A DNA stretch of 64,000 nt from Sphingomonas echinoides (lineage in GTDB: Bacteria > Pseudomonadota > Alphaproteobacteria > Sphingomonadales > Sphingomonadaceae). Positions 1-8,167 of this stretch are shown piece after piece (position 1 is the first letter of the stretch; each line of letters opens with the position of its first letter). Made by a program: the position numbers and the translations under genes. The notes beneath the pieces were generated by a model. It was not told the origin of the DNA. It worked only from the letters and a program-made list of their open reading frames with translations, and did no database searches. The DNA is taken from assembly GCF_029623395.1 (NCBI RefSeq), contig NZ_JAPYKK010000005.1, positions 62,001 through 126,000 of the forward strand. Direction: 5' to 3'.

Positions 1-1173
1 GTTCCCGCCGAACTCCCCCGCGCGCTTGCGTGCCTGGTCGGTTATTTCGGCTATGAGACGATCGGCCTGGTCGAACGCCTGCCGCGCCCGACCAACGACG
101 CGCTCGGCCTGCCCGACATGATCTTCGTGCGCCCGACCGTGATCCTGATCTTTGATCGGCTCGCCGATGCGTTGTTCGTGGTGGCGCCGGTCTGGCCCGA
201 TGCGACTCGTGATCCAGACGCGATCGTTGCCCAGGGACTCGAGCGGATCGATGCCGTCGCCGCCCGTCTGGCGACCGCGACGCTCCCCGCCCCGGTGCGG
301 ACCGAAACCGCCGCCGAGATCGCGCTGACCTCGACGCTCGCGCCCGGTCGCTATGCGGAGATGGTGGCGCGCGCGAAGGACTATATCGTCGCGGGCGACA
401 TCTTCCAGGTCGTGCTGGCGCAGCGGTTCACCGCGCCGTTCCCGCTTCCCGCGTTCGAACTGTATCGCGCGCTGCGGCGGATCAATCCGTCGCCGTTCCT
501 GTACCACCTCGATCTGCCGGGGTTCGCGCTGACGGGCTCATCGCCTGAAATTCTGGTGCGCGTGCGCGACGGCGAAGTGACGATCCGCCCGATCGCCGGA
601 ACGCGACCGCGCGGCAAGACTGCGGCGGAAGACGAAGCCAATCGCGCGGGATTGCTCGCCGATCCCAAGGAGCGCGCCGAACATCTGATGCTGCTCGATC
701 TCGGACGCAACGACGTGGGGCGCGTGGCGGAAGCTGGCAGTGTCACGGTGACCGCGAGCTACACGACCGAATTCTACAGTCACGTCATGCACATCGTGTC
801 GAACGTCGTCGGTCGGCTCGCGCCGGACAAGGACGCGCTGGACGCGCTGTTTGCCGGATTCCCCGCGGGCACAGTCTCCGGTGCGCCCAAGGTGCGCGCG
901 TGTGAAATCATCGCGGAACTCGAGGATGCGGTCCGCGGTGCCTATGCGGGCGGCGTCGGCTATTTTTCGCCCGACGGGTCGATGGACTCATGCATCGTTC
1001 TGCGTACGGCGGTGGTGAAGGACGGGGTCATGCACGTTCAGGCCGGCGCGGGCATCGTTGCCGATAGCGTGGCGATCTCCGAACAACGCGAATGCGAGGC
1101 CAAGGCCGGCGCGTTGCTCGCCGCCGCGCGCGAGGCGCTCGCGCGTTCAGCGGCTACGGCATACGGCCAGTAA
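1..1173 (+). CDS. trpE: Anthranilate synthase component I, 5' end outside window
   Basis: This is the large subunit of anthranilate synthase, which turns chorismate into anthranilate using ammonia from TrpG, the first step of tryptophan synthesis in the cytoplasm. The frame is open from base 1, where it reads GYFGYE, a motif of the TrpE family, so the start lies upstream and the N-terminal regulatory part is missing. The chorismate-binding core is complete: QRFTAPF near 421, GSSPEILVR near 537, the IAGTRPRG block near 595, LGRNDVGRV near 700 and SGAPKVRA near 877. The C-terminal GAGIVADS is typical. The gene ends at TAA in 1171-1173. It is separated from trpG by an opposite-strand secreted gene, so trpE and trpG are probably transcribed apart. 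PabB is an alternative, but linkage to trpGDC favours TrpE. Confidence 0.95.
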   Translation, partial: VPAELPRALACLVGYFGYETIGLVERLPRPTNDALGLPDMIFVRPTVILIFDRLADALFVVAPVWPDATRDPDAIVAQGLERIDAVAARLATATLPAPVRTETAAEIALTSTLAPGRYAEMVARAKDYIVAGDIFQVVLAQRFTAPFPLPAFELYRALRRINPSPFLYHLDLPGFALTGSSPEILVRVRDGEVTIRPIAGTRPRGKTAAEDEANRAGLLADPKERAEHLMLLDLGRNDVGRVAEAGSVTVTASYTTEFYSHVMHIVSNVVGRLAPDKDALDALFAGFPAGTVSGAPKVRACEIIAELEDAVRGAYAGGVGYFSPDGSMDSCIVLRTAVVKDGVMHVQAGAGIVADSVAISEQRECEAKAGALLAAAREALARSAATAYGQ

Positions 1174-1228
1174 CGCCAGTTCTCAAAGGCCGTCCTTCCC
1201 CGATGTTCACCGGGAAAGGACGTTCGCC

Positions 1229-1666
1229 TTATGGAATGATCTCAGCCTGACGGCGTGCCTCAGCCCGCTCGGCCGCAAACTGCTCGGCGCGAAGCTTGCC
1301 GCAGCCGGTCTGGCCACCCGATCCGACGGGCGAACACGTATCAGGCAAGCCGCCAGCGCGCCGCCCGGCCTCGTCGGCCACGGCCGTGCGATTGACCCAG
1401 CTCTGGTTCTGCGCTGCGATCGGCTTGTCGTCGCGCAACTCCTTCGGGATGCGGTACGGCTCGCCGACTCGAGCGCACACGACAATCTCGGCATCGGGGT
1501 CGCTCGACTTGGGGCACGCCTGATTCCCCGTGATCGTCACCGATCGAATCCGCTGCGGCGGCTTCCCCGACTCGGCCTGTTGCTGAGAGCCGGACGCGGC
1601 CGTTTGAGCCAAGGCCGTGGCGGGCAGCGCGGCCAGCAATCCAATCACGGCTAAAGTGCGCAACAT
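1229..1666 (-). CDS. Small secreted protein, sphingomonad-type, unknown function
   Basis: A 145-residue protein with a clean Sec signal peptide (MLRTLAVIGLLAALPATALAQ). I chose the ATG at 1666 because AGGAGA lies seven bases upstream; a TTG two codons earlier is also open. The mature part has SVTITGNQACP and AEIVVCAR, a two-cysteine pattern followed by YRIPKELR. I associate this pattern with small secreted hypothetical proteins of sphingomonads. Two more cysteines sit near the C-terminus (DTCSPV and TGCGK). It is inserted on the opposite strand between trpE and trpG. No enzymatic motif is visible and I do not assign a function. Confidence 0.8.
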   Translation of the reverse strand: MLRTLAVIGLLAALPATALAQTAASGSQQQAESGKPPQRIRSVTITGNQACPKSSDPDAEIVVCARVGEPYRIPKELRDDKPIAAQNQSWVNRTAVADEAGRRAGGLPDTCSPVGSGGQTGCGKLRAEQFAAERAEARRQAEIIP

Positions 1667-1789
1667 GTTCAATTCTCCTGAGGTTCATCAACGTGCGGGG
1701 GGCAAGGTTGATCCACCCTGAACCGCTCGTGTGATCGTCCGACCGCGTAACCGTTGTGGTATATCCCCAAACACGGTAGCGGCGCGAGG

Positions 1790-2374
1790 ATGATCCTCGT
1801 CATCGACAATTACGACAGCTTCACCTGGAACCTCGTCCATTATCTGATGGAGTTGGGCGCGGAAGTGAAGGTCGTCCGAAACGATGCGCTGACCGCCGCC
1901 GACGCCATGGCGAGCAACGCGCAGGGGTTCCTGATTTCGCCCGGCCCGAAGACCCCGACCGAAGCGGGCGTTTCGCTCGATCTCGTTGCAGCGTGCGCGG
2001 AGGCGGGTCGACCGCTGCTCGGCGTGTGTCTCGGCCATCAGGCGATCGGCCAGCATTTCGGGGGTTCGGTCGTGCGCGGCGGTCTGATGCACGGCAAGAC
2101 GTCTCCCGTCACGCATGACGGCAGCGGCGTTTTCGCCGGCCTCCCCTCGCCCTTCACCGCGACCCGTTATCATTCGCTGATCGTGGAAGACATGCCCGAC
2201 GCGCTCGTCGCCAACGCACACGCGGACGACGGGTCGGTGATGGGTGTTCGCCATCGCACGCTCCCGATCCACGGGGTGCAGTTCCACCCGGAAAGCATCG
2301 CCACCGAACATGGCCATGCGCTGCTGGCGAATTTCCTGTCGGACGCGGGCATCGTCCGCAAGGGCGCCGCATGA
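1790..2374 (+). CDS. trpG: Anthranilate synthase glutamine amidotransferase subunit
   Basis: A 194-residue class I glutamine amidotransferase that supplies ammonia to TrpE. The N-terminus [18 protein letters not shown] is the family's usual start, so I place the ATG at 1790 rather than at the in-frame TTG at 1754. The oxyanion block SPGPKTP, the catalytic Cys in [10 protein letters not shown] and the His-Glu pair in VQFHPESI are all present. The stop overlaps the trpD start (ATGA at 2371), so the genes are likely translationally coupled. The same subunit may also serve p-aminobenzoate synthesis in bacteria lacking a separate PabA; that is known of the family and not shown here. Confidence 0.95.
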   Translation: MILVIDNYDSFTWNLVHYLMELGAEVKVVRNDALTAADAMASNAQGFLISPGPKTPTEAGVSLDLVAACAEAGRPLLGVCLGHQAIGQHFGGSVVRGGLMHGKTSPVTHDGSGVFAGLPSPFTATRYHSLIVEDMPDALVANAHADDGSVMGVRHRTLPIHGVQFHPESIATEHGHALLANFLSDAGIVRKGAA

Positions 2375-3366
2375 GCACCCTTACGCTGCTCCCGGACCCG
2401 AGCACCCCGCTCAACCGCGAAACCGCGGCGCAGGCGTTCGTCGACGTGCTGGACGGCCATGCTACCGACGACGCGATCGCAGCGTTCCTGATCGGTCTGA
2501 CCGAACGGGGAGAATCGAGCATCGAGATCGCGGAAGCCGCCCGGGCGCTCCGCAACCGGCTGATCCCGATCTCCGCCCCCGCAGGGGCGATCGACGTGTG
2601 CGGGACCGGTGGCGACGGACATCACACGCTCAACGTCTCGACTGCGGTCTCGCTCGTCGTCGCGAGCACCGGCGTTCCGGTTGCCAAGCACGGCAACCGT
2701 GCTGCCTCCTCCAAGGCGGGCGCCGCCGATACGCTGGAGATCCTCGGCCTCGACATGGAGCGGGCGGGCGCAAACGCGGAGGCGAGCCTCCACGAGATCG
2801 GCATCGCCTTCCTGTTCGCGGCCAATCATCACCCCGCGATGCGCCGGATCACCCCGATCCGGCAGCGGATCGGGCGCCGCACGATCTTCAACCTGATGGG
2901 TCCGCTCGCCAACCCGGCGGGTGTGACGCGCCAGCTAATCGGTATCGCCAGGCCCGACTACGCCGCAACCTATGCCGCCGCGCTCGAACAGCTCGGCACC
3001 GAAGCCGCGGTGGTCGTGTCAGGCGAGGAAGGGCTGGACGAGATCTCGTGCGCAGGCCCGTCGCGTGCGGTCAGCATCGGAAACACCACCCTGCCCGAGC
3101 GGATCACGCCCGAGGATGCCGGTCTGCCGCGCCACCCGATCAGCGCGATCGTCGGTGGCGACCCGGCGTATAACGCCGCCGCGCTGCGCCGTCTGTTGCT
3201 GGGAGAGAAAGGCGCGTATCGCGATGCGGTGCTGCTCAACGCGGCCGCGGCGCTGATCGTCGCCGGAACCGCGCAAACCCTGCCGCAAGGTGTACACATC
3301 GCCGCCGACGCACTGGATTCCGGTGCTGCCAACGCCCTGCTCGATCGCTGGATCGCTTATTCATGA
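2371..3366 (+). CDS. trpD: Anthranilate phosphoribosyltransferase
   Basis: This 331-residue enzyme joins anthranilate to PRPP, the second tryptophan step. The glycine-rich PRPP loop [17 protein letters not shown] is near residue 73. [21 protein letters not shown] and the [11 protein letters not shown] segment are diagnostic of the family, and the length fits. The start overlaps the end of trpG by four bases and the stop overlaps trpC (ATGA at 3363), giving an unbroken coupled run trpG-trpD-trpC-moaC. Confidence 0.96.
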   Translation: MSTLTLLPDPSTPLNRETAAQAFVDVLDGHATDDAIAAFLIGLTERGESSIEIAEAARALRNRLIPISAPAGAIDVCGTGGDGHHTLNVSTAVSLVVASTGVPVAKHGNRAASSKAGAADTLEILGLDMERAGANAEASLHEIGIAFLFAANHHPAMRRITPIRQRIGRRTIFNLMGPLANPAGVTRQLIGIARPDYAATYAAALEQLGTEAAVVVSGEEGLDEISCAGPSRAVSIGNTTLPERITPEDAGLPRHPISAIVGGDPAYNAAALRRLLLGEKGAYRDAVLLNAAAALIVAGTAQTLPQGVHIAADALDSGAANALLDRWIAYS

Positions 3367-4148
3367 CCGATATTCTCAACCGCATCCTCGAAACCAAGCG
3401 CGCCGATGTCGCCGCGCGCAAGGCGACGATCCCGATGTCCGAACTCGATGCACGGATCGCCGCGCAGACCAAGCCGCGCGGATTCCGCGCCGCGCTCGAC
3501 GCACGCGCGAAGACGGGCTTCGCGCTCATCGCCGAGATCAAGAAGGCGAGCCCGTCGAAGGGCCTGATCCGCGAGGACTTCGACCCCCCGGCGCATGCCG
3601 CCGCTTATGCCGCAGGCGGCGCCGCCTGCCTGTCGGTGCTGACCGACGAAGCGTGGTTCAAGGGATCGGACGCGTTTCTGGTCGCGGCACGCGCGGCGTG
3701 CGATCTGCCGGTGCTGCGCAAGGATTTCATGGTCGACCCGTGGCAGGTCCCGGAATCGCGCGGGATCGGCGCGGACGCGATCCTGCTCATCATGGCGGCG
3801 CTGGATGACACGGTGCTCGCCGAGATTGAGGCGAGCGCGCTGGAATGCGGGATGGACGTGCTGGTCGAGGTCCATTCGGAAAGCGAGATGGAGCGCGCAA
3901 TGAAGCTCAAGTCGCGGCTGATCGGCGTCAACAACCGCGATTTGCGCACCTTTACCGTGGATTTCGCGCGCACTCGCGAGCTCGTGTCGAAGGCGCCCAA
4001 GGACTGCACGTTCGTCGCCGAAAGCGGACTGACGACGCGCGCCGATCTCGACGCGATGGCGGAACAGGACATCCGTTGCTTCCTGATCGGGGAGGCGCTG
4101 ATGCGCCAGCCCGACGTCGAGGCCGCGACGCGCGCGCTCATCGGATGA
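3363..4148 (+). CDS. trpC: Indole-3-glycerol phosphate synthase
   Basis: A 261-residue TIM-barrel enzyme that closes the ring of the carboxyphenylamino-deoxyribulose phosphate intermediate to give indole-3-glycerol phosphate. [14 protein letters not shown] holds a catalytic Lys, [12 protein letters not shown] a second, and [12 protein letters not shown] plus FVAESGL complete the active-site strands. It is monofunctional: there is no fused TrpF domain, and trpF is not in this window. Start and stop both overlap neighbours (trpD and moaC), so it is the third gene of the coupled set. Confidence 0.96.
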   Translation: MTDILNRILETKRADVAARKATIPMSELDARIAAQTKPRGFRAALDARAKTGFALIAEIKKASPSKGLIREDFDPPAHAAAYAAGGAACLSVLTDEAWFKGSDAFLVAARAACDLPVLRKDFMVDPWQVPESRGIGADAILLIMAALDDTVLAEIEASALECGMDVLVEVHSESEMERAMKLKSRLIGVNNRDLRTFTVDFARTRELVSKAPKDCTFVAESGLTTRADLDAMAEQDIRCFLIGEALMRQPDVEAATRALIG

Positions 4149-4612
4149 GCGGCCTGACGCACCTCGATGCGGCGGGCGCGGCGCATATGGTCGATGTCGG
4201 GGGGAAGGCCCCGACGCGCCGCGAGGCGGTCGCCAGTGGCCGGATCGACATGGTGCCCGAGGCCGTCCGCGCAATCCGCGACGGCAGCGCGATCAAGGGC
4301 GACGTGCTTGCGGTTGCGCGCGTCGCCGGGATCATGGGCGCGAAGAAGACGAGCGATCTGATCCCGCTGTGCCACCCCTTGCCGCTCACGCGCGTCGCGA
4401 TCGACCTTGCGATTGATGACTCGGGAGTCGTCGCAACCGCAACCGCGGCGACCGAGGGCAAGACCGGGGTGGAAATGGAAGCGCTGACCGCGGTGACGGT
4501 CGCGCTACTGACGGTCTATGACATGGCCAAGGCGATCGACAAGGCGATGACGATCCGCGACATCCAACTGCTGACGAAAGTCGGCGGCAAGTCGGGCGAC
4601 TGGGCGCGCTGA
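4145..4612 (+). CDS. moaC: Cyclic pyranopterin monophosphate synthase
   Basis: MoaC converts the GTP-derived cyclised intermediate made by MoaA into cyclic pyranopterin monophosphate during molybdenum cofactor synthesis. The 155-residue product has [18 protein letters not shown] at the N-terminus, the conserved [13 protein letters not shown] active-site segment and [21 protein letters not shown]. The ATG at 4145 overlaps the trpC stop (ATGA), so moaC is translated from the tryptophan message although its pathway is unrelated. No other moa gene is present. A much longer in-frame extension upstream only reads through trpC. Confidence 0.95.
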   Translation: MSGLTHLDAAGAAHMVDVGGKAPTRREAVASGRIDMVPEAVRAIRDGSAIKGDVLAVARVAGIMGAKKTSDLIPLCHPLPLTRVAIDLAIDDSGVVATATAATEGKTGVEMEALTAVTVALLTVYDMAKAIDKAMTIRDIQLLTKVGGKSGDWAR

Positions 4613-4702
4613 ACCCTGGTGCCGGCCTGCGGCGGGGTTAGCCCCTACCGCGTCCGCGACGGTGGAAGGGAGAGGCCGCTTTAGCAGCCTCCCCCGTGTC
4701 CG

Positions 4703-5305
4703 TTACCCGAACAGCTTCGCCGCCGTCTCGGCAATGCGCTTGCCCTGGTAGCGGGCGCCATCCAGTTCTTCCTGCGCGGGCTGACGGCTGCCGTCGCCAT
4801 CTGCGATTGTCGTCGCGCCATACGGCGTGCCACCAAGGACCTTGTCGACGCCCATCTGGCCCTTGAAGCCATAATCGAGGCCGACGATCGTCATGCCGTG
4901 GTGCAGCAGGTTGGTGATGATCGAAAACAGCGTCGTCTCTTGGCCGCCATGCTGACTGGCGGTCGAGGTGAACGCACCGCCGACCTTGCCGATCAGCTTG
5001 CCCTGGAACCACAGACCACCGGTCGTATCCCAGAACGACGCCATCTGCGCGGGCATCCGGCCGTAGCGCGTTGGCGCACCGACGATGATCGCGTCATAGT
5101 TGGCGAGCGCGTCGGGGCCTTCGATCAGCGGGTGCGCGGTATCGGTCTTGAAGTGCGCGGCCTCGACCACGTCCTTGGGCGCGGTTTCGGCAACGCGGCG
5201 GATGTCGACCTCTGCACCCCCCGAGCGTGCGCCCTCGGCGACGGCATCGGCCATCTGCTCGATGTGACCATAAGACGAGTAATAGAGCACGAGAACTTTA
5301 GCCAT
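4703..5305 (-). CDS. wrbA: NAD(P)H:quinone oxidoreductase WrbA
   Basis: A flavodoxin-like enzyme of 200 residues that reduces quinones by two electrons with FMN. The start [19 protein letters not shown] carries the FMN phosphate loop. The block [13 protein letters not shown] and the GGQETTL segment are WrbA signatures. Two consecutive ATG codons (5308 and 5305) follow an AGGAAG site; the second gives better spacing and the usual WrbA start. It lies 40 bases downstream of the pirin gene on the same strand, so the two are likely one operon controlled by the divergent LysR regulator. Confidence 0.93.
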   Translation of the reverse strand: MAKVLVLYYSSYGHIEQMADAVAEGARSGGAEVDIRRVAETAPKDVVEAAHFKTDTAHPLIEGPDALANYDAIIVGAPTRYGRMPAQMASFWDTTGGLWFQGKLIGKVGGAFTSTASQHGGQETTLFSIITNLLHHGMTIVGLDYGFKGQMGVDKVLGGTPYGATTIADGDGSRQPAQEELDGARYQGKRIAETAAKLFG

Positions 5306-5345
5306 CATGACTTCCTTCGGTTTGAAAACATAGGGTTGTAAACGT

Positions 5346-6044
5346 TTATTGAGAGTCGACGAGAACCAGTTCGGCATCCTCGATCGCGGTGATCGTCACG
5401 GTCTGGCCGCCGTCCATCGCCGCGCCATCGCGCGCCTTGAACGTCTCACCAGCGATTTCGATCACGCCCGTCGCCGGCACGAGATACGCGTGCCGCCCCG
5501 GCAGCACTTCATGCGTGATCGTCTCCCCGGCGCGCACCATCGCCGCGAGTACGCGGGCTTCGGCGCGGATCGGCAGCGCGTCGGTGTCGTCCGCAAAACC
5601 GCTCGCCAAGGTGACGAACTGACCCGAGCGATCGTCCTTCGGAAAAGGCTTCGCGCCCCACGACGGCGACCCGCCGGTACGGCTCGGTTCGATCCAGATC
5701 TGGAAGATCGTCGTCTGTTCGGCTTCCAGATTATATTCGGCATGCCGCACGCCAGACCCGGCGCTCATCACCTGAACGTCGCCAGCGCCCGTCCGGCCCT
5801 CGTTGCCGAGCGAGTCCTTGTGCGTGATCGCGCCCTTACGGACATAGGTGATGATCTCCATGTCGCGGTGCGGATGCGGCGGGAAACCACTGTTGGCAGC
5901 GATCTCGTCGTCATTCCATACGCGGATCGCACCCCATCCCATCCGGGCCGGCTCGTGGTAATTGGCGAAGGAAAAATGGTGACGCGCGTTCAACCAGCCG
6001 TGATTGGCATGCCCAAGGCTTTCGAAAGACCGTTTCTCGATCAT
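5346..6044 (-). CDS. Pirin family protein (bicupin)
   Basis: A 232-residue pirin of the YhhW type, a metal-binding bicupin; some members have quercetin dioxygenase activity. The N-terminal cupin shows the ligand set in [16 protein letters not shown] and [10 protein letters not shown], with FQIWIEP following, as expected. The start [18 protein letters not shown] is canonical and is preceded by GGAG at a good distance. Its gene is divergent from the LysR regulator and just upstream of wrbA. The context suggests a response to electrophile or quinone stress; that role is inferred from the neighbours. Confidence 0.9.
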   Translation of the reverse strand: MIEKRSFESLGHANHGWLNARHHFSFANYHEPARMGWGAIRVWNDDEIAANSGFPPHPHRDMEIITYVRKGAITHKDSLGNEGRTGAGDVQVMSAGSGVRHAEYNLEAEQTTIFQIWIEPSRTGGSPSWGAKPFPKDDRSGQFVTLASGFADDTDALPIRAEARVLAAMVRAGETITHEVLPGRHAYLVPATGVIEIAGETFKARDGAAMDGGQTVTITAIEDAELVLVDSQ

Positions 6045-6110
6045 GACATGTCTCCAGGAGGAACCAGTCGTTCCGTTGAGTGCAAGATAGGCGTTTCAAT
6101 CACGTCGTAA

Positions 6111-6140
6111 ATGGAAACACTGGAAACCGATCGTTTCCAT
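6111..6140. promoter_or_regulatory. Probable LysR operator between pirin and LysR genes
   Basis: Inverted arms TGGAAAC and GTTTCCA with a five-base centre span 6121-6139. A third copy of the half-site (ATGGAAACA) lies just to the left at 6111. The arrangement, in the 132-base divergent gap, fits a LysR-type recognition site plus a neighbouring activation half-site. Confidence 0.6.
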
Positions 6141-6176
6141 GGCTAAACGACCCTCTCTGTCGCGAAGGGACAAACG

Positions 6177-7079
6177 ATGCGCCTGCCCGATCTCGAAGCC
6201 TGGGCCATCTTCGCAAGCGTGGTGGAACACCGCTCGTTCAGCGGCGCGGCGGAAGCGATCGGCGTTTCGAAGGCGACCGTGTCCAAGGCGGTCACCCGGC
6301 TCGAAGCGCATCTTGGCCAGTCGCTGTTCCACCGGACGTCGCGCCGCCTGACGCTGACCGAAAACGGCAAGGGGCTGGCGGAACATGCTGCCCGGATCCT
6401 CGCCGAGGCCAACGCCGCCGAGGAAGCCGCGCTCGATGCCGCCAACGCACCGACTGGCCTGGTCCGGGTCGCCGCGCCGATGTCGCTCGGGCTGCTGGCG
6501 ATCGCGCCCGTCATCGCAGACTTTCTGGTCCTCAATCCGGGGATCGAGATCGACCTCCACCTGTCCGACGCGCGAGTCGATATCGTCGCGGAAGGATTCG
6601 ACATCGCGCTGCGGATCGCGACGCTTCCCGACAGTTCGCTGCGCTCGCGCAAGCTCGCCGACATGCGGATGCACGTGGTCGCGGCACCCGCCTATCTCGC
6701 GCTCCACGGGCGCCCGACCCATCCCGGTCAACTCGGCGAGCATCGCTGCTTCGCCTATACCAACGTCACCACGCCGTGGCGCTTCGTCGGGGCCGACGGC
6801 ACGGAAGTGTCGGTCCGGCTCAACGGTCCGCTGGCAACCAATAGTGGAGAGGCGATGCTGCCGGCGCTGCGCCGCGGGCTCGGCATCGCGATGCTGCCCG
6901 AATTCATCGTCGCGGAGGATTTGCAGGCCGGTCGGATCGAAACGATTCTGGGAGACTGGGCGCCCCACACCGGGGCGCTCCACCTGATGACGCCACCCGG
7001 TACGTTGCGCCCCGCGCGAGTCGAAGGTCTCATCGCATTTCTGACCGACCGTCTAAAACAGATTTGCGTCCTACCATGA
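6177..7079 (+). CDS. LysR family transcriptional regulator
   Basis: A 300-residue LysR-type regulator. The N-terminal winged helix (MRLPDLEAWAIFASVVEH, then GVSKATVSKAVTRLEAHLG) is followed by a periplasmic-binding-like effector domain with GLVRVAAPMSLG and the typical DIALRIATLPDS segment. This subtype (CrgA/AaeR-like, with SSLRSRKL) often represses or activates divergent oxidoreductase genes. An AGGGA site precedes the ATG. Given the shared gap and the operator arms in it, the likely targets are pirin and wrbA and its own gene. The ligand is unknown. Confidence 0.9.
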   Translation: MRLPDLEAWAIFASVVEHRSFSGAAEAIGVSKATVSKAVTRLEAHLGQSLFHRTSRRLTLTENGKGLAEHAARILAEANAAEEAALDAANAPTGLVRVAAPMSLGLLAIAPVIADFLVLNPGIEIDLHLSDARVDIVAEGFDIALRIATLPDSSLRSRKLADMRMHVVAAPAYLALHGRPTHPGQLGEHRCFAYTNVTTPWRFVGADGTEVSVRLNGPLATNSGEAMLPALRRGLGIAMLPEFIVAEDLQAGRIETILGDWAPHTGALHLMTPPGTLRPARVEGLIAFLTDRLKQICVLP

Positions 7080-7116
7080 CCTTTTCCTGCCTCCCCTACC
7101 GCGTTGTTTCCACGGC

Positions 7117-7131
7117 TTAATCGCAAATTAA
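7117..7131. promoter_or_regulatory. CtrA box upstream of ctrA
   Basis: An exact TTAA-N7-TTAA match, the binding consensus of CtrA in alphaproteobacteria, about 95 bases before the ctrA start. It suggests autoregulation as in Caulobacter. A further TTAA with flanking TTA lies at 7157-7165, which may be a second weaker site or a promoter element. Confidence 0.65.
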
Positions 7132-7224
7132 CCTTTTGCCTTCATCACTGTTGAGGTTAATAGTTACCACAAGGGTTGGTCAGGCCACGGGAGGTACTGG
7201 CCCCTTGAAACGGGGAACAGCAAG

Positions 7225-7929
7225 ATGCGGGTGCTGCTGATCGAAGACGAGCCGACGACTGCAAAAGCGATTGAGCTCATGCTGTCGGCTGAAGGTTTCA
7301 ACGTCTACACGACAGATCTTGGCGAAGAAGGCCTCGATCTCGGCAAGCTGTATGATTATGACATCATCCTGCTCGACCTCAACTTGCCCGACATGCACGG
7401 CTATGACGTTCTCAAGCGACTCCGCGTCGCCCGCGTCCAGACCCCGGTGCTGATTCTCTCGGGGATCAACGAGATGGACTCGAAGGTCCGCTCGTTCGGC
7501 TTCGGCGCAGACGATTACGTGACCAAGCCGTTCCACCGTGAAGAACTCACCGCGCGCATCCATGCGGTCGTTCGTCGGTCGAAGGGGCACAGCCAGTCCG
7601 TCATCCGGACCGGCAAGCTCGCGGTCAACCTCGACGCCAAGACGGTCGAGGTCGATGGCGCGCGCGTGCATCTGACCGGCAAGGAATATGCGATGCTCGA
7701 GCTGCTGTCGCTGCGCAAGGGCACCACCCTGACCAAGGAAATGTTCCTCAACCACCTGTACGGCGGGATGGACGAACCCGAGCTCAAGATCATCGACGTG
7801 TTCATCTGCAAGCTTCGCAAGAAGCTCAGCATGGCATGCGAGGGCGAAAACTATATCGAGACCGTCTGGGGCCGCGGCTACGTGCTGCGCGAACCCGAAG
7901 ACATGCTCGGTTCGGTGGAAGTCGCCTAA
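7225..7929 (+). CDS. ctrA: Cell cycle response regulator CtrA
   Basis: A 234-residue OmpR-class response regulator, the master cell-cycle regulator of alphaproteobacteria. The receiver domain begins [20 protein letters not shown]; the phosphoacceptor is Asp51 in [12 protein letters not shown], and the switch Lys is in [13 protein letters not shown]. The C-terminal winged helix has [18 protein letters not shown] and the CtrA-type segment [22 protein letters not shown]. The start follows GGGGAA. An exact CtrA box in the upstream region implies autoregulation. It stands alone between the LysR gene and a lipoprotein gene. Confidence 0.96.
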   Translation: MRVLLIEDEPTTAKAIELMLSAEGFNVYTTDLGEEGLDLGKLYDYDIILLDLNLPDMHGYDVLKRLRVARVQTPVLILSGINEMDSKVRSFGFGADDYVTKPFHREELTARIHAVVRRSKGHSQSVIRTGKLAVNLDAKTVEVDGARVHLTGKEYAMLELLSLRKGTTLTKEMFLNHLYGGMDEPELKIIDVFICKLRKKLSMACEGENYIETVWGRGYVLREPEDMLGSVEVA

Positions 7930-8079
7930 CCCGTTCCGTTGATCCTATGCAGTACGGCTGGCCGGGTGGTGATCGCATCATCGCCGGCGGCGGCTTCGTG
8001 CGCGCCTGTGACTTCTAGCAACAACACGTAATTTAATGACGCCAAAACAACTGTTTGCGTGACATTTCGTTTACCATAA

Positions 8080-8095
8080 GTCACGTTTCCGTCAC
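8080..8095 (+). promoter_or_regulatory. Possible Pho-box-like direct repeat
   Basis: GTCAC occurs at 8080 and again at 8091, eleven bases apart, about 75 bases before the phosphatase-superfamily lipoprotein gene. An eleven-base period is that of PhoB boxes, but the match to a CTGTCAT-type half-site is partial. Regarded as a weak candidate. Confidence 0.25.
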
Positions 8096-8167
8096 GATCG
8101 TCAGTTAGCGCCCAGTTTCGGCGGGCGCTTCGGCGGTCTGGCCAGTCCAATGTCCTGGGGCAAATCT

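Noticed and set aside
3845-4144. N-terminal extension of moaC
   Set aside because: It reads through trpC in another frame; the conserved start is at 4145.
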